Assembly: GCA_003427395.1 (NCBI GenBank)
Contig: BFEA01000227.1
Location: 2,159,378-2,214,460, forward strand
DNA from: Chara braunii
Taxonomy: Eukaryota; Streptophyta; Charophyceae; Charales; Characeae
Reading direction: 5' to 3'
Length of the DNA: 55,083 nucleotides
Shown here: one piece after another, positions 52,160-55,083 of the stretch
Numbering within the stretch: position 1 is the first letter of the stretch
Layout: every line of letters begins with the position of its first letter
The notes under the pieces: generated by a model
Databases searched by the model: none
Told to the model about the DNA's origin: nothing
The model's input: the letters and a program-made list of their open reading frames with translations, nothing else
Made by a program: the position numbers and the translations under genes

Positions 52160-52655
52160 CAGAAAAAACCTTTTCTTTTCTCTTTTTTTCTTTTTACAAA
52201 ACTACGCTACATTCTTCTCTCAAATCTTTCATCATCTTTCAAATTATTCTTTCGATTCACCTTTGCACTACCTACCTACCACTACCACTACTCCTAAGGC
52301 TTATACAGGGGACCCCTGCGAACATAGCTTTGTTATCTCCCTCCAGCCCCCCATCAGAGGGCCCCCTGGTAATTCAGTGAGTTAGCTTAGTTCTTCTTTC
52401 CTTTTTTTTTGTTCCATCATTGAATTTACCGGCCCTAGGTCACAGGTCTCGGTCTTTGTGTTAGCCAGACCCCCACTGGCGGCCCCAACCCTATACCCTA
52501 ACCATTAGGGGCAAGGGGCAACATGAAATCTCCCCTTCACAGAGAGAGGAAACTATGCTTGCAGGGGTCCCCTCTAGATAGTCTTAGGAGTAGGTAGTGC
52601 AAGGTAAAGACACAGAAGTTGAGAGAAGAGTATAGAATAAAAAAAGAAAACAAGT
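52160..52655. repeat. Inverted repeat pair around 52440
   Basis: GCACTACCTAC...ACTCCTAAG...GGGGACCCCTGC...CATAG on plus (about 52265-52330) is matched on minus (about 52610-52545). Similarity continues outward through TTCTCTCAA and T-rich sequence. A 15-bp triplet repeat (GAGACTACAGAAAAA, three units, 52124-52168) adjoins on the left. On the right the arm continues into tRNA-like units, so this may be two head-to-head SINE bodies. Confidence 0.55.
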
Positions 52656-52659
52656 AGGT

Positions 52660-52830
52660 TTGTTGATCCTGGATTCGAACTTTCCTGGATTTTAATTCTC
52701 GTCGGTGTTTCAACAGTCCATGGGTATACCATTCGGCCACATGGCCTGGGCGTTGTTTCTAACAGGGTTTGAACCCCGGTGTTGTTCATCAACAGTTCAT
52801 GGGTGTACCATTCGGCCACATGGCCTGGGC
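52660..52830 (-). other. Two tandem tRNA-like units
   Basis: On minus, GGCCATGTGGCCGAATGGTA occurs twice (ending about 52807 and 52727), containing an A-box-like TGGCCGAATGG. Each is followed by a B box: GGTTCAAACCC (52763-52775) and GTTCGAATCC (52668-52680). The spacing is tRNA-like, but anticodon arms and acceptor stems do not fold cleanly, so I favour a dimeric tRNA-derived SINE over functional tRNAs. Confidence 0.5.
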
Positions 52831-52989
52831 GGTGATTCTGCCAGAACATCAGCCCATCAGGACTGAATCTGCCAGAACCCGACATTAGCGAATAAGCAGT
52901 GTTGATTGGGAATCCCCCCGTGCGTCATACTGCTGCTGTAGTGGAGGTTGCTCTCGCATTCTCACTCCAGACAACAATCTGTCCGTCCG

Positions 52990-53066
52990 CACCGATCCAA
53001 GGATCGAACAGGCGACCTCCACATTAAGAGGTAAACACTCAACCAAACGGCTAAGTGGACTGGGGT
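52990..53066 (-). other. tRNA-like unit (SINE head)
   Basis: On minus, TAGCCGTTTGGTTGAGTG (A-box-like), ACCTC-loop-GAGGT (anticodon-like arm) and GCCTGTTCGATCCTTGG (B box) occur in tRNA order and spacing. Acceptor-stem pairing is weak. Probably a tRNA-derived SINE or pseudo-tRNA. Confidence 0.5.
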
Positions 53067-53850
53067 GAAAGTTAAGCCCCAAGATGAGTACTTGACCCCA
53101 CCCCAGCACGGGTACTCGTTTTTGGATGGCTACGGTAGTCATCAACTTATGTGCTCAAATTGAAAGCAGGGGGCGTGGGCGGCGGGGGGGGGGGGGGGGG
53201 AGGCAGTTCTCTGGAGCTTCTGCTTTCTTTCCCCCCCTCGCATTGCTGCTGCCAACACAGCTTGTTTTTTTCGATGGTCTTCGTGGTTTTCTTTGGTTGG
53301 AGATTTACTCCAAGGGGGTGGGGGAGGAAAGTAGCGAATATTAAAAAAAAAAAAAAAAAAGAAGTAGCGAATACGTTTTGTAGATTCTCTCTCTTCCCCG
53401 CATATCACATCACTGTTGATGTGGTGATTCGTTTGTTTGTCGAGGATTAGAGATTGATTTGAATCGCTTTGATTCGATTTCTTGATCTGCTGGGCATGGA
53501 ATCTTTTTGAGGGTCCGGTCTAATCAGCAGCATCGGATGCCTCTGATCTACTTCCATTTTTTGGTGGCATCGCCGCCACAGTGTTAGGTAAGAAGTGGGT
53601 TGATGATGCTCCTAGGTTTAGCCACGTGGCAGGGGGCTGGGAGCACCATCACTGCCGTCTTCACTCGAATAGAAGGCCCGGTCATTGTAGCTGTATTTGG
53701 GCCAACTTTCAGTCCAGATACTTGGATAATGAGAGGGCGTTCTATTAGGGTGACGAAGGTAGCAGTCCGGCAGGGAAAGGGGCAGGGTGCTCCCGGTCTT
53801 GGCGTCTTGATGAGCTGGAAGGGCAATCAATGCTGCACATTCGAGCAGAG

Positions 53851-54295
53851 TGGATTGGATTGGATTGGATTAGATTGGATTGGATTGGATTTGATAGTAT
53901 TTGATTGGATTGGATTTGATTTTGTATCAATAGACTTGAATGGATTGATTTGACTTGAGTTGATCTTGATTTAGATTTGATTGGATTTGATTGGATTTGA
54001 TTGGATTGGATTAGATTTCGTATCAATAGACTTGAATGGATTGATTTGACTTGAGTTGATCTTGATTTGGATTTGGTTGGATTTGATTGGAATTGATTAT
54101 ATTGGATTTGATTTCGTATCAATTTATTTCAATGGATTGATTTGACTTGAGTTGATCTTGATTTGGATTTGATTGGATTTGAATTGGATTTGATTGGATT
54201 TGATTGGATTTGATTGGATTTCGTATCAATTTATTTGAATGGATTGATTTGACTTGAGTTTATCTTGATTTGGATTTGACTTGATTGGACTTTTG
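53851..54295. repeat. GGATT-based higher-order minisatellite
   Basis: Runs of GGATT/TTGAT pentamers are organised into a larger unit marked by GTATCAAT...TGGATTGATTTGACTTGAG, with copies at about 53923, 54019, 54115 and 54221 (periods 96, 96 and 106). No gene. The flanks (CACGTGGCAGGGG; GGGCAATC(A/G)ATGCTGC) are also duplicated at about 53620-53840 and 54450-54570. Confidence 0.85.
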
Positions 54296-54834
54296 ACCAA
54301 CCCTGGTAGGAGTCGATTTGATCTCACCGTTTTTTATATGGTGTGATCTGATCCGCGTAGATCTGGCCTTAGGGGGGTTGGGGGGGGGCGTGCTTTTACT
54401 GCACGATCACTTTTCCCTTCTGCTGATGTTCTTGGGTTCCCCCATCCCACGTGGCAGGGGCAGGGAGGAACCTCGTTTTCAGTGGGTTAGGGCCTACCAG
54501 TGCACCCATCCTATGTTCTTGATGGGCAGTTAATCCCCTCGCATGAGGGCAATCGATGCTGCTCATTCATGAGTAACGATGACTCATTAATTGGCTATTG
54601 GTTTGAAATTGGGACGCTTGACCTGGTTTCCAGTAGGTGCAGCTCCTCACCAATAGATTGGAGCCATCTTCTATCGGGGCCCTCCCTATTCGTGGAGGGT
54701 GCTCTTATCAACTCCACGAATACTCCTTTCACAAAAGAAGAAAAAAAAAAAACGAAAAAGAGCCCAACGATTCCGCCATTGACGGAGCGGACAAGCAATC
54801 AAGGCAATGATTTATTACAGTATTATTATTATTA

Positions 54835-54842
54835 TGTGTGTG

Positions 54843-54890
<48 letters not shown>

Positions 54891-54925
54891 TGTGTTTGTG
54901 TGTGTGTGTGTGTGCGTGTGTGTTG
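54835..54925. repeat. (GT)n microsatellite
   Basis: About 45 GT units with small interruptions. A second block lies at 55045-55074, on the other side of the hammerhead copy. Confidence 0.95.
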
Positions 54926-54967
54926 TCATATTTTCGCTATACACTCAAAAAAGCATGACTGTACCGA

Positions 54968-55026
54968 ACAGACTGTTTCGTCGGACTTTCACCGACTCAT
55001 CAGGAGGTTTAACCCCGAGAGTCTGC
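54968..55026 (-). ncRNA. Hammerhead ribozyme motif, type III layout (copy A)
   Basis: Minus strand: CAGACUCUC, stem I GGGGU-UAA-ACCUC, CUGAUGA, stem II GUCGG-UGAAAGU-CCGAC, GAAA, then ACAGUCUG. Helix III would be eight pairs (CAGACU.U with A.AGUCUG) but for C in place of G at position 16.2, giving CUC where GUC is expected. That single mismatch should cripple cleavage; it may be decay or a base-call error. (GT)n tracts flank it on both sides. Confidence 0.75.
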
Positions 55027-55041
55027 CCAGGATTCATTTGA

Positions 55042-55083
<42 letters not shown>

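Overview
This is a repeat-rich eukaryotic nuclear scaffold, not bacterial DNA. It carries Ty3/gypsy retrotransposons primed from initiator tRNA-Met (the usual plant choice), retro-inserted U6 snRNA copies, a hAT transposase relic, several miniature inverted-repeat elements, tRNA-like (SINE-type) units, GT/AG exon borders, and long (GA)n, (CA)n and (GT)n tracts. This fits a large plant-type (streptophyte) genome. A charophyte such as Chara is my guess from overall character and is not proven. A short-read mate-pair junction adapter beside an N gap (41.9-42.1 kb) shows how the scaffold was built and warns that long-range order may be wrong in places.

Layout. 0-7 kb: one ATG-initiated 264-codon gene with internal peptide repeats, glutamate-rich low-complexity DNA, a duplicated exon-like segment (2.8 and 5.7 kb) and a 5'-half U6 retropseudogene with target duplication. 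7.3-11.6 kb: the 3' part of a BTB/SPRY-like gene on the minus strand, then the 5' LTR, primer site and gag of a gypsy element (Gypsy-3). 11.8-16.8 kb: about 5 kb bounded by long diverged inverted arms. 17-20 kb: tandem duplications, microsatellites, a decayed hammerhead-like motif and a small inverted-repeat element. 20.3-27.7 kb: a nonsense-riddled gypsy element (Gypsy-1) with its 3' LTR. 27.96-35.81 kb: a complete but defective LTR-to-LTR gypsy element (Gypsy-2, minus strand). 35.9-39.6 kb: a U6 pseudogene, the 5' part of the same BTB gene (plus strand), and the 3' LTR plus RNase H/integrase end of Gypsy-3. 39.9-42 kb: a terminal-inverted-repeat element, a tRNA-like unit, a strong hairpin, and two hammerhead ribozyme motifs 135 nt apart. 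42-46.4 kb: a 54-bp minisatellite and a group of unrecognised reading frames, one interrupted by a 521-bp element. 46.4-49.6 kb: hairpins, a third copy of the inverted-arm repeat, a hAT transposase pseudogene and a second copy of the 0.9-kb inverted-repeat element. 49.6-55 kb: low-information DNA, tRNA-like units, a GGATT-based higher-order repeat and another hammerhead motif.

How the parts relate. The window records successive transposition rather than a working operon or pathway. Gypsy-3 landed inside the BTB gene: the 4-bp target duplication GTAG and the reading frame close perfectly across the empty site. Its two halves now lie about 28 kb apart in opposite orientation, so an inversion plus deletion, or a chimeric assembly, must be assumed. 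The most unusual material is the hammerhead ribozyme family (three minus-strand motifs and one degenerate plus-strand motif), including a tandem dimer whose cleavage sites would release a 135-nt RNA.
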